The notes under the pieces: generated by a model | Databases searched by the model: none | What the model was told of the DNA's origin: nothing | Seen by the model: only the letters and a program-made list of their open reading frames with translations | DNA from: Patagioenas fasciata | Taxonomy: Eukaryota > Chordata > Aves > Columbiformes > Columbidae | Assembly: GCF_037038585.1 (NCBI RefSeq) | Contig: NW_027288573.1 | Span: forward strand, 1-64,000 | Reading direction: 5' to 3' | Length of the DNA stretch: 64,000 bases | Shown: positions 20,321 to 31,720 of the stretch, in pieces | Layout of the letters: each line of letters begins with the position of its first letter | Position numbering within the stretch: position 1 is the first letter of the stretch | Translations under genes and position numbers: made by a program

Positions 20321-20650
20321 ATGCAGAGGGACAACTTGGCACGAAAAAGCCATGGAAGAGGCGAGCAGAGCGCCGTCAGCAGGAGGCTTTTAAGTGCACC
20401 ATCAGAATTGGAGCGAAATTCCACTTGACGTTGCTGCTGTCGGTCTTGGCTTTCACTGGTTTCCCCACGGCTCCCTAATGTTCGGGAGTTCAGAGTGGGC
20501 ATTTTTTTTCGCCAAGGAGAGGCTATGCTTAAAAATGAGTTTGTTTCCTCAAAGAAGTGCAAGTCCGTTTGTGTAACCCGAGCCTAGTCAGGTTGTGTTT
20601 TACGGGCGGTAGCTGAACCTCTTTCTGGTCAACAGCGTGGCAGTCCAAAG

Positions 20651-21279
20651 CAAGGGCGGGCAGGCGGGCGAGCGGCCCAGGTAAGGGCGGGGGAGGCGGG
20701 CCCGTCCGCGGGCAGGCTGTGCTTCCGGGCAGCGTCCGAGCGGGTGCCTTTGTTTTTGCAGGTGCCGCAGACGAGCTCGGAGGAGCGAAGCCGCACGCCG
20801 ACCAGCAGCAGCCGAGAAGGTGAGGCGGCGGTGGGAGTTGAGGAGCCCAGTGTCGCGTGGTGACTCGGTTCAGCGTTTCTTTCTTATTTTGCAGGCCCCT
20901 TTTGGGCCCTTTGGGCTTGGAGGAGCGTTTTCGGTGAGCTGGGGTAGGGGCTCAGAAGAGCATGGGGCTGGGGACTCACTCCAAGCGCTACGGTTCTTTT
21001 GTTTCTCCCTGTCTTAGGCATCACGAGCGATGCGGGTTTCTGACTGCGCCCGAGGCACCACACGCTGAGCGGAACGCCGTGGAACTTAGCAGGAGGTGGG
21101 TGCTGCGGAAGGGGTCGGCGTTCACCCCGCGATACTGTGTGCTGGCACGGCTCGGTGAGCGTGTGTTTTCTCGTGTTACTGTAGATGTTGAAGAGGAACC
21201 CGGCGATGCGGGGAGATCCCTGTTAGCGCACGTGGCGTTTTCTCTGTTGAAGATGGATTCGGTCCCTTGGCCCTCTTAA
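20651..21279 (+). CDS. Representative array open frame: four blocks, three mini-introns
   Basis: Block a ends at 20680 (donor gtaagg). Block b is 20762-20819 (acceptor gtttttgcag, donor gtgagg), block c 20895-20933 (acceptor cttattttgcag, donor gtgagc) and block d 21018-21279 (acceptor ctgtcttag). Introns are 81, 75 and 84 bp. Phases match at all three junctions, and the joined frame runs through motifs KPHADQQQPRR, PLLGPLGLEERF, AERNAVELSRRWVLRKG, RVTVDVEEEPGDAGRSLL and DSVPWPS to TAA. It is Arg-rich at the N-terminal end and recognised as no known family. There is no in-frame ATG; an in-frame TGA lies just upstream of block a. A start would need an upstream exon joining at the alternative acceptor (ggtcaacag) before block a. 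The same arrangement repeats in all units, but near-identity of units is weak evidence for coding. Confidence 0.35.
20681..20761 (+). other. Mini-intron a-b of the representative unit
   Basis: 81 bp, from gtaagggcgg to tgtttttgcag; very CpG-rich in its first half, pyrimidine-rich before the acceptor. It is present in every unit; unit 12 carries gcgg instead of gcag at the acceptor. Confidence 0.5.
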
Positions 21280-21593
21280 AGATAAGTGGAGGCACGGGGG
21301 CTGGGAAGAGGCTGGGAATCGCAGGGAGGGGGGTAAAGTTCTGATAAGGGAAAGGGCCGTCCAGGAAAAGTCCCCTTTGGGTGGGTAAAGGGCCCAGGGA
21401 ATTTACAGTGCGATACCAGCATGTGCTGGGCAGGGCAGCTCCAGCCTCTGTGTGTGGTGTTGTGTAGCTCGGGAAGCCTGCCTTGCGCCTCTCAGACGAT
21501 CCTGGGGTCTCGTTGTGCTCGAGGGGCCCAAGAGGCATCTTGGGTGCCATCCTGGGATCTGGAATGCTGGTCCTAATTGGCATAGTGCCAATC

Positions 21594-22186
21594 GGGTGCT
21601 GGATTCTTGTATCAGCCGCAGAAAGCGTGGATGGTTCTTGCATTTTGGGTGTTTCTGGTCAGTTGTGATTTATGGTGTCATTCTGGGCTGCATCAGCAGC
21701 TCTGCTCTCTACCCGTCCAGTGTAAGGGACTGGCACTTCAAGATGTTGGGAAGAAGTTCTTAGGTCGTGCCGCCGTCTCTGTGTGTTTGCGCCAGTGCTG
21801 CTGTCTTGTAAGGGGCCGTGACGTTTGGCTCCTTTTTTTTCTGGGATTGTGATAGAGGCTCCTCGCCTTACTAATTGGGTGTAATAATTGGGTGCTGGTT
21901 TTCTTGTATCAGCAGACGAAAGCGTGGACGGTTCTTGTGCCTTGGAAGTCGCTGGTCAGTTGTGTTTTCTGGTATCGCTGAGGGCTGCGTCGGCAGCTCT
22001 GCTCTCTACCTATCCAGTCTCAGGGACTGGCACTTCAAGATGCTGGGAAGAAGTTATTAGTTCTTGCAGCAGCTTCTTGTGTTTGCGCTGTCTCTGTGTG
22101 TTTGCGCCAGTGCCGCCGTCTCACAAGGGGCCAAGACGATTGGCTCAGTTTTATTGTGGGGTTGTAGTAGAGACTCCTTGCCTCAC
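21594..22186 (+). repeat. Internal tandem duplication within each unit
   Basis: The first copy (about 21594-21870) starts gggtgctggattcttgtatc. The second (about 21889-22186) starts gggtgctggttttcttgtatc. Both contain ggtcagttgtg, gcagctctgctctctacc, gggactggcacttcaagatg and a terminal gaggctcctcgcc or gagactccttgcc. Copies are clearly related but diverged. Founder copy 3 has a single copy, so the duplication preceded amplification. Confidence 0.85.
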
Positions 22187-22600
22187 CACTGCCTCCCTGT
22201 AGGTTTTTGGACGGTGCCGTGTCTGCTTTTGGCGTCTTTGTTGTGGAGCGTTTTTTGGTGGCGTTTCCGTCGTGTTGTCTATTGCGTTCTGTGGAGCGTC
22301 TGTCTGCACGTGCGCACAGTTGGCTGAGAGCTGCTCTGCCCGGAGGTTTGGAGTCTGGGGTGGATGCACTGAGCTGTAGGAGTCCACGGTTAATCTGTGG
22401 ACGTGTTAAATTGTGTAGGCAAAGGCTGTGCAGTCATCTGGGAAGGAGTAGCCGTGGGCAGTGGGGGGGACAGTCCCTTCCCCAGTGTTTTAGGGACGCA
22501 ATTGGAGCTTCTGATGGGATTCCTGAATAGAAAGCAGACCTGTGGAATGGTCAAGCTGTAGATGAGCTCCTGGGTGACTTGTTGAATAACGTGATTTCAG

Positions 22601-24880
22601 ATGCAGAGGGACAACTTGGCACGAAAAAGCCATGGAAGAGGCGAGCAGAGCGCCGTCAGCAGGAGGCTTTTAAGTGCACCATCAGAATTTGAGCGAAATT
22701 CCACTTGGCGTTGCTGCTGTCGGTCTTGGCTTTCACTGGTTTCCCCACGGCTCCCTAATGTTCGGGAGTTCAGAGTGGGCATTTTTTTTCCCCAAGGAGA
22801 GGCTATGCTTAAAAATGAGTTTGTTTCCTCAAAGAAGTGCAAGTCCGTTTGTGTAACCCGAGCCTAGTCAGGTTGTGTTTTACGGGCGGTAGCTGAACCT
22901 CTTTGTGGTCAACAGCGTGGCAGTCCAAAGCAAGGGCGGGCAGGCGGGCGAGCGGCCCAGGTAAGGGCGGGGGAGGCGGGCCCGTCCGCGGGCAGGCTGT
23001 GCTTCCGGGCAGCGTCCGAGCGGGTGCCTTTGTTTTTGCAGGTGCCGCAGACGAGCTCGGAGGAGCGAAGCCGCACGCCGACCAGCAGCAGCCGAGAAGG
23101 TGAGGCGGCGGTGGGAGTTGAGGAGCCCAGTGTCGCGTGGTGACTCGGTTCAGCGTTTCTTTCTTATTTTGCAGGCCCCTTTTGGGCCCTTTGGGCTTGG
23201 AGGAGCGTTTTCGGTGAGCTGGGGTAGGGGCTCAGAAGAGCATGGGGCTGGGGACTCACTCCAAGCGCTACGGTTCTTTTGTTTCTCCCTGTCTTAGGCA
23301 TCACGAGCGATGCGGGTTTCTGACTGCGCCCGAGGCACCACACGCTGAGCGGAACGCCGTGGAACTTAGCAGGAGGTGGGTGCTGCGGAAGGGGTCGGCG
23401 TTCACCCCGCGATACTGTGTGCTGGCACGGCTCGGTGAGCGTGTGTTTTCTCGTGTTACTGTAGATGTTGAAGAGGAACCCGGCGATGCGGGGAGATCCC
23501 TGTTAGCGCACGTGGCGTTTTCTCTGTTGAAGATGGATTCGGTCCCTTGGCCCTCTTAAAGATAAGTGGAGGCACGGGGGCTGGGAAGAGGCTGGGAATC
23601 GCAGGGAGGGGGGTAAAGTTCTGATAAGGGAAAGGGCCGTCCAGGAAAAGTCCCCTTTGGGTGGGTAAAGGGCCCAGGGAATTTACAGTGCGATACCAGC
23701 ATGTGCCGGGCAGGGCAGCTCCAGCCTCTGTGTGTGGTGTTGTGTAGCTCGGGAAGCCTGCCTTGCGCCTCTCAGACGATCCTGGGGTCTCGTTGTGCTC
23801 GAGGGGCCCAAGAGGCATCTCGGGTGCCATCCTGGGATCTGGAATGCTGGTCCTAATTGGCATAGTGCCAATCGGGTGCTGGATTCTTGTATCAGCCGCA
23901 GAAAGCGTGGATGGTTCTTGCATTTTGGGTGTTTCTGGTCAGTTGTGATTTATGGTGTCATTCTGGGCTGCATCAGCAGCTCTGCTCTCTACCCGTCCAG
24001 TGTAAGGGACTGGCACTTCAAGATGTTGGGAAGAAGTTCTTAGGTCGTGCCGCCGTCTCTGTGTGTTTGCGCCAGTGCTGCTGTCTTGTAAGGGGCCGTG
24101 ACGTTTGGCTCCTTTTTTTTCTGGGATTGTGATAGAGGCTCCTCGCCTTACTAATTGGGTGTAATAATTGGGTGCTGGTTTTCTTGTATCAGCAGACGAA
24201 AGCGTGGACGGTTCTTGTGCCTTGGAAGTCGCTGGTCAGTTGTGTTTTCTGGTATCGCTGAGGGCTGCGTCGGCAGCTCTGCTCTCTACCTATCCAGTCT
24301 CAGGGACTGGCACTTCAAGATGCTGGGAAGAAGTTATTAGTTCTTGCAGCAGCTTCTTGTGTTTGCGCTGTCTCTGTGTGTTTGCGCCAGTGCCGCCGTC
24401 TCACAAGGGGCCAAGACGATTGGCTCAGTTTTATTGTGGGGTTGTAGTAGAGACTCCTTGCCTCACCACTGCCTCCCTGTAGGTTTTTGGACGGTGCCGT
24501 GTCTGCTTTTGGCGTCTTTGTTGTGGAGCGTTTTTTGGTGGCGTTTCCGTCGTGTTGTCTATTGCGTTCTGTGGAGCGTCTGTCTGCACGTGCGCACAGT
24601 TGGCTGAGAGCTGCTCTGCCCGGAGGTTTGGAGTCTGGGGTGGATGCACTGAGCTGTAGGAGTCCACGGTTAATCTGTGGACGTGTTAAATTGTGTAGGC
24701 AAAGGCTGTGCAGTCATCTGGGAAGGAGTAGCCGTGGGCAGTGGGGGGGACAGTCCCTTCCCCAGTGTTTTAGGGACGCAATTAGAGCTTCTGATGGGAT
24801 TCCTGAATAGAAAGCAGACCTGTGGAATGGTCAAGCTGTAGATGAGCTCCTGGGTGACTTGTTGAATAACGTGATTTCAG
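22601..24880 (+). repeat. Array unit 2
   Basis: 2280 bp; block d ends at 23559 and shares gcatcacg with unit 1. The first block carries cttggcg where most units have cttgacg, so the ATG frame at 22601 stays open for 88 codons (to 22867) instead of stopping after about 34. Confidence 0.97.
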
Positions 24881-27160
24881 ATGCAGAGGGACAACTTGGC
24901 ACGAAAAAGCCATGGAAGAGGCGAGCAGAGCGCCGTCAGCAGGAGGCTTTTAAGTGCACCATCAGAATTGGAGCGAAATTCCACTTGGCGTTGCTGCTGT
25001 CGGTCTTGGCTTTCACTGGTTTCCCCACGGCTCCCTAATGTTCGGGAGTTCAGAGTGGGCATTTTTTTTCCCCAAGGAGAGGCTATGCTTAAAAATGAGT
25101 TTGTTTCCTCAAAGAAGTGCAAGTCCGTTTGTGTAACCCGAGCCTAGTCAGGTTGTGTTTTACGGGCGGTAGCTGAACCTCTTTGTGGTCAACAGCGTGG
25201 CAGTCCAAAGCAAGGGCGGGCAGGCGGGCGAGCGGCCCAGGTAAGGGCGGGGGAGGCGGGCCCGTCCGCGGGCAGGCTGTGCTTCCGGGCAGCGTCCGAG
25301 CGGGTGCCTTTGTTTTTGCAGGTGCCGCAGACGAGCTCGGAGGAGCGAAGCCGCACGCCGACCAGCAGCAGCCGAGAAGGTGAGGCGGCGGTGGGAGTTG
25401 AGGAGCCCAGTGTCGCGTGGTGACTCGGTTCAGCGTTTCTTTCTTATTTTGCAGGCCCCTTTTGGGCCCTTTGGGCTTGGAGGAGCGTTTTCGGTGAGCT
25501 GGGGTAGGGGCTCAGAAGAGCATGGGGCTGGGGACTCACTCCAAGCGCTACGGTTCTTTTGTTTCTCGCTGTCTTAGGCGTCACGAGCGATGCGGGTTTC
25601 TGACTGCGCCCGAGGCACCACACGCTGAGCGGAACGCCGTGGAACTTAGCAGGAGGTGGGTGCTGCGGAAGGGGTCGGCGTTCACCCCGCGATACTGTGT
25701 GCTGGCACGGCTCGGTGAGCGTGTGTTTTCTCGTGTTACTGTAGATGTTGAAGAGGAACCCGGCGATGCGGGGAGATCCCTGTTAGCGCACGTGGCGTTT
25801 TCTCTGTTGAAGATGGATTCGGTCCCTTGGCCCTCTTAAAGATAAGTGGAGGCACGGGGGCTGGGAAGAGGCTGGGAATCGCAGGGAGGGGGGTAAAGTT
25901 CTGATAAGGGAAAGGGCCGTCCAGGAAAAGTCCCCTTTGGGTGGGTAAAGGGCCCAGGGAATTTACAGTGCGATACCAGCATGTGCCGGGCAGGGCAGCT
26001 CCAGCCTCTGTGTGTGGTGTTGTGTAGCTCGGGAAGCCTGCCTTGCGCCTCTCAGACGATCCTGGGGTCTCGTTGTGCTCGAGGGGCCCAAGAGGCATCT
26101 CGGGTGCCATCCTGCGATCTGGAATGCTGGTCCTAATTGGCATAGTGCCAATCGGGTGCTGGATTCTTGTATCAGCCGCAGAAAGCGTGGATGGTTCTTG
26201 CATTTTGGGTGTTTCTGGTCAGTTGTGATTTATGGTGTCATTCTGGGCTGCATCAGCAGCTCTGCTCTCTACCCGTCCAGTGTAAGGGACTGGCACTTCA
26301 AGATGTTGGGAAGAAGTTCTTAGGTCGTGCCGCCGTCTCTGTGTGTTTGCGCCAGTGCTGCTGTCTTGTAAGGGGCCGTGACGTTTGGCTCCTTTTTTTT
26401 CTGGGATTGTGATAGAGGCTCCTCGCCTTACTAATTGGGTGTAATAATTGGGTGCTGGTTTTCTTGTATCAGCAGACGAAAGCGTGGACGGTTCTTGTGC
26501 CTTGGAAGTCGCTGGTCAGTTGTGTTTTCTGGTATCGCTGAGGGCTGCGTCGGCAGCTCTGCTCTCTACCTATCCAGTCTCAGGGACTGGCACTTCAAGA
26601 TGCTGGGAAGAAGTTATTAGTTCTTGCAGCAGCTTCTTGTGTTTGCGCTGTCTCTGTGTGTTTGCGCCAGTGCCGCCGTCTCACAAGGGGCCAAGACGAT
26701 TGGCTCAGTTTTATTGTGGGGTTGTAGTAGAGACTCCTTGCCTCACCACTGCCTCCCTGTAGGTTTTTGGACGGTGCCGTGTCTGCTTTTGGCGTCTTTG
26801 TTGTGGAGCGTTTTTTGGTGGCGTTTCCGTCGTGTTGTCTATTGCGTTCTGTGGAGCGTCTGTCTGCACGTGCGCACAGTTGGCTGAGAGCTGCTCTGCC
26901 CGGAGGTTTGGAGTCTGGGGTGGATGCACTGAGCTGTAGGAGTCCACGGTTAATCTGTGGACGTGTTAAATTGTGTAGGCAAAGGCTGTGCAGTCATCTG
27001 GGAAGGAGTAGCCGTGGGCAGTGGGGGGGACAGTCCCTTCCCCAGTGTTTTAGGGACGCAATTAGAGCTTCTGATGGGATTCCTGAATAGAAAGCAGACC
27101 TGTGGAATGGTCAAGCTGTAGATGAGCTCCTGGGTGACTTGTTGAATAACGTGATTTCAG
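24881..27160 (+). repeat. Array unit 3
   Basis: 2280 bp; block d ends at 25839. It also has cttggcg, leaving the ATG frame 24881-25147 open. It carries cctgcgatct at about 26111, shared only with unit 12. Confidence 0.97.
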
Positions 27161-29440
27161 ATGCAGAGGGACAACTTGGCACGAAAAAGCCATGGAAGAG
27201 GCGAGCAGAGCGCCGTCAGCAGGAGGCTTTTAAGTGCACCATCAGAATTGGAGCGAAATTCCACTTGACGTTGCTGCTGTCGGTCTTGGCTTTCACTGGT
27301 TTCCCCACGGCTCCCTAATGTTCGGGAGTTCAGAGTGGGCATTTTTTTTCCCCAAGGAGAGGCTATGCTTAAAAATGAGTTTGTTTCCTCAAAGAAGTGC
27401 AAGTCCGTTTGTGTAACCCGAGCCTAGTCAGGTTGTGTTTTACGGGCGGTAGCTGAACCTCTTTGTGGTCAACAGCGTGGCAGTCCAAAGCAAGGGCGGG
27501 CAGGCGGGCGAGCGGCCCAGGTAAGGGAGGGGGAGGCGGGCCCGTCCGCGGGCAGGCTGTGCTTCCGGGCAGCGTCCGAGCGGGTGCCTTTGTTTTTGCA
27601 GGTGCCGCAGACGAGCTCGGAGGAGCGAAGCCGCACGCCGACCAGCAGCAGCCGAGAAGGTGAGGCGGCGGTGGGAGTTGAGGAGCCCAGTGTCGCGTGG
27701 TGACTCGGTTCAGCGTTTCTTTCTTATTTTGCAGGCCCCTTTTGGGCCCTTTGGGCTTGGAGGAGCGTTTTCGGTGAGCTGGGGTAGGGGCTCAGAAGAG
27801 CATGGGGCTGGGGACTCACTCCAAGCGCTACGGTTCTTTTGTTTCTCGCTGTCTTAGGCGTCACGAGCGATGCGGGTTTCTGACTGCGCCCGAGGCACCA
27901 CACGCTGAGCGGAACGCCGTGGAACTTAGCAGGAGGTGGGTGCTGCGGAAGGGGTCGGCGTTCACCCCGCGATACTGTGTGCTGGCACGGCTCGGTGAGC
28001 GTGTGTTTTCTCGTGTTACTGTAGATGTTGAAGAGGAACCCGGCGATGCGGGGAGATCCCTGTTAGCGCACGTGGCGTTTTCTCTGTTGAAGATGGATTC
28101 GGTCCCTTGGCCCTCTTAAAGATAAGTGGAGGCACGGGGGCTGGGAAGAGGCTGGGAATCACAGGGAGGGGGGTAAAGTTCTGATAAGGGAAAGGGCCGT
28201 CCAGGAAAAGTCCCCTTTGGGTGGGTAAAGGGCCCAGGGAATTTACAGTGCGATACCAGCATGTGCCGGGCAGGGCAGCTCCAGCCTCTGTGTGTGGTGT
28301 TGTGTAGCTCGGGAAGCCTGCCTTGCGCCTCTCAGACGATCCTGGGGTCTCGTTGTGCTCGAGGGGCCCAAGAGGCATCTCGGGTGCCATCCTGGGATCT
28401 GGAATGCTGGTCCTAATTGGCATAGTGCCAATCGGGTGCTGGATTCTTGTATCAGCAGCAGAAAGCGTGGATGGTTCTTGCATTTTGGGTGTTTCTGGTC
28501 AGTTGTGATTTATGGTGTCATTCTGGCCAGCATCAGCAGCTCTGCTCTCTACCCGTCCAGTGTAAGGGACTGGCACTTCAAGATGTTGGGAAGAAGTTCT
28601 TAGGTCGTGCCGCCGTCTCTGTGTGTTTGCGCCAGTGCTGCTGTCTTGTAAGGGGCCGTGACGTTTGGCTCCTTTTTTTTCTGGGATTGTGATAGAGGCT
28701 CCTCGCCTTACTAATTGGGTGTAATAATTGGGTGCTGGTTTTCTTGTATCAGCAGACGAAAGCGTGGACGGTTCTTGTGCCTTGGAAGTCGCTGGTCAGT
28801 TGTGTTTTCTGGTATCGCTGAGGGCTGCGTCGGCAGCTCTGCTCTCTACCTATCCAGTCTCAGGGACTGGCACTTCAAGATGCTGGGAAGAAGTTATTAG
28901 TTCTTGCAGCAGCTTCTTGTGTTTGCGCTGTCTCTGTGTGTTTGCGCCAGTGCCGCCGTCTCACAAGGGGCCAAGACGATTGGCTCAGTTTTATTGTGGG
29001 GTTGTAGTAGAGACTCCTTGCCTCACCACTGCCTCCCTGTAGGTTTTTGGACGGTGCCGTGTCTGCTTTTGGCGTCTTTGTTGTGGAGCGTTTTTTGGTG
29101 GCGTTTCCGTCGTGTTGTCTATTGCGTTCTGTGGAGCGTCTGTCTGCACGTGCGCACAGTTGGCTGAGAGCTGCTCTGCCCGGAGGTTTGGAGTCTGGGG
29201 TGGATGCACTGAGCTGTAGGAGTCCACGGTTAATCTGTGGACGTGTTAAATTGTGTAGGCAAAGGCTGTGCAGTCATCTGGGAAGGAGTAGCCGTGGGCA
29301 GTGGGGGGGACAGTCCCTTCCCCAGTGTTTTAGGGACGCAATTAGAGCTTCTGATGGGATTCCTGAATAGAAAGCAGACCTGTGGAATGGTCAAGCTGTA
29401 GATGAGCTCCTGGGTGACTTGTTGAATAACGTGATTTCAG
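27161..29440 (+). repeat. Array unit 4
   Basis: 2280 bp; block d ends at 28119. It has ctggccagcatc at about 28524, shared only with unit 15, far to the right. Confidence 0.97.
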
Positions 29441-31720
29441 ATGCAGAGGGACAACTTGGCACGAAAAAGCCATGGAAGAGGCGAGCAGAGCGCCGTCAGC
29501 AGGAGGCTTTTAAGTGCACCATCAGAATTGGAGCGAAATTCCACTTGACGTTGCTGCTGTCGGTCTTGGCTTTCACTGGTTTCCCCACGGCTCCCTAATG
29601 TTCGGGAGTTCAGAGTGGGCATTTTTTTTCCCCAAGGAGAGGCTATGCTTAAAAATGAGTTTGTTTCCTCAAAGAAGTGCAAGTCCGTTTGTGTAACCCG
29701 AGCCTAGTCAGGTTGTGTTTTACGGGCGGTAGCTGAACCTCTTTGTGGTCAACAGCGTGGCAGTCCAAAGCAAGGGCGGGCAGGCGGGCGAGCGGCCCAG
29801 GTAAGGGAGGGGGAGGCGGGCCCGTCCGCGGGCAGGCTGTGCTTCCGGGCAGCGTCCGAGCGGGTGCCTTTGTTTTTGCAGGTGCCGCAGACGAGCTCGG
29901 AGGAGCGAAGCCGCACGCCGACCAGCAGCAGCCGAGAAGGTGAGGCGGCGGTGGGAGTTGAAAAGCCCAGTGTCGCGTGGTGACTCGGTTCAGCGTTTCT
30001 TTCTTATTTTGCAGGCCCCTTTTGGGCCCTTTGGGCTTGGAGGAGCGTTTTCGGTGAGCTGGGGTAGGGGCTCAGAAGAGCATGGGGCTGGGGACTCACT
30101 CCAAGCGCTACGGTTCTTTTGTTTCTCGCTGTCTTAGGCGTCACGAGCGATGCGGGTTTCTGACTGCGCCCGAGGCAGCACACGCTGAGCGGAACGCCGT
30201 GGAACTTAGCAGGAGGTGGGTGCTGCGGAAGGGGTCGGCGTTCACCCCGCGATACTGTGTGCTGGCACGGCTCGGTGAGCGTGTGTTTTCTCGTGTTACT
30301 GTAGATGTTGAAGAGGAACCCGGCGATGCGGGGAGATCCCTGTTAGCGCACGTGGCGTTTTCTCTGTTGAAGATGGATTCGGTCCCTTGGCCCTCTTAAA
30401 GATAAGTGGAGGCACGGGGGCTGGGAAGAGGCTGGGAATCGCAGGGAGGGGGGTAAAGTTCTGATAAGGGAAAGGGCCGTCCAGGAAAAGTCCCCTTTGG
30501 GTGGGTAAAGGGCCCAGGGAATTTACAGTGCGATACCAGCATGTGCCGGGCAGGGCAGCTCCAGCCTCTGTGTGTGGTGTTGTGTAGTTTGGGAAGCCTG
30601 CCTTGCGCCTCTCAGACGATCCTGGGGTCTCGTTGTGCTCGAGGGGCCCAAGAGGCATCTCGGGTGCCATCCTGGGATCTGGAATGCTGGTCCTAATTGG
30701 CATAGTGCCAATCGGGTGCTGGATTCTTGTATCAGCAGCAGAAAGCGTGGATGGTTCTTGCATTTTGGGTGTTTCTGGTCAGTTGTGATTTATGGTGTCA
30801 TTCTGGGCTGCATCAGCAGCTCTGCTCTCTACCCGTCCAGTGTAAGGGACTGGCACTTCAAGATGTTGGGAAGAAGTTCTTAGGTCGTGCCGCCGTCTCT
30901 GTGTGTTTGCGCCAGTGCTGCTGTCTTGTAAGGGGCCGTGACGTTTGGCTCCTTTTTTTTCTGGGATTGTGATAGAGGCTCCTCGCCTTACTAATTGGGT
31001 GTAATAATTGGGTGCTGGTTTTCTTGTATCAGCAGACGAAAGCGTGGACGGTTCTTGTGCCTTGGAAGTCGCTGGTCAGTTGTGTTTTCTGGTATCGCTG
31101 AGGGCTGCGTCGGCAGCTCTGCTCTCTACCTATCCAGTCTCAGGGACTGGCACTTCAAGATGCTGGGAAGAAGTTATTAGTTCTTGCAGCAGCTTCTTGT
31201 GTTTGCGCTGTCTCTGTGTGTTTGCGCCAGTGCCGCCGTCTCACAAGGGGCCAAGACGATTGGCTCAGTTTTATTGTGGGGTTGTAGTAGAGACTCCTTG
31301 CCTCACCACTGCCTCCCTGTAGGTTTTTGGACGGTGCCGTGTCTGCTTTTGGCGTCTTTGTTGTGGAGCGTTTTTTGGTGGCGTTTCCGTCGTGTTGTCT
31401 ATTGCGTTCTGTGGAGCGTCTGTCTGCACGTGCGCACAGTTGGCTGAGAGCTGCTCTGCCCGGAGGTTTGGAGTCTGGGGTGGATGCACTGAGCTGTAGG
31501 AGTCCACGGTTAATCTGTGGACGTGTTAAATTGTGTAGGCAAAGGCTGTGCATTCATCTGGGAAGGAGTAGCCGTGGGCAGTGGGGGGGACAGTCCCTTC
31601 CCCAGTGTTTTAGGGACGCAATTGGAGCTTCTGATGGGATTCCTGAATAGAAAGCAGACCTGTGGAATGGTCAAGCTGTAGATGAGCTCCTGGGTGACTT
31701 GTTGAATAACGTGATTTCAG
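29441..31720 (+). repeat. Array unit 5
   Basis: 2280 bp; block d ends at 30399. It has tgaaaagcc after block b, gtagtttggg at 30586 and gcattcatctg at about 31550. All three also occur in unit 6, its near-identical neighbour. Confidence 0.97.

Larger units (their letters stand above)
20321..22600 (+). repeat. Array unit 1
   Basis: First standard unit, 2280 bp. Block d ends at 21279. Block d starts gcatcacg (CATCAC instead of CGTCAC), shared only with unit 2. Private change: ctttctggtc (others ctttgtggtc) before block a. Confidence 0.97.
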
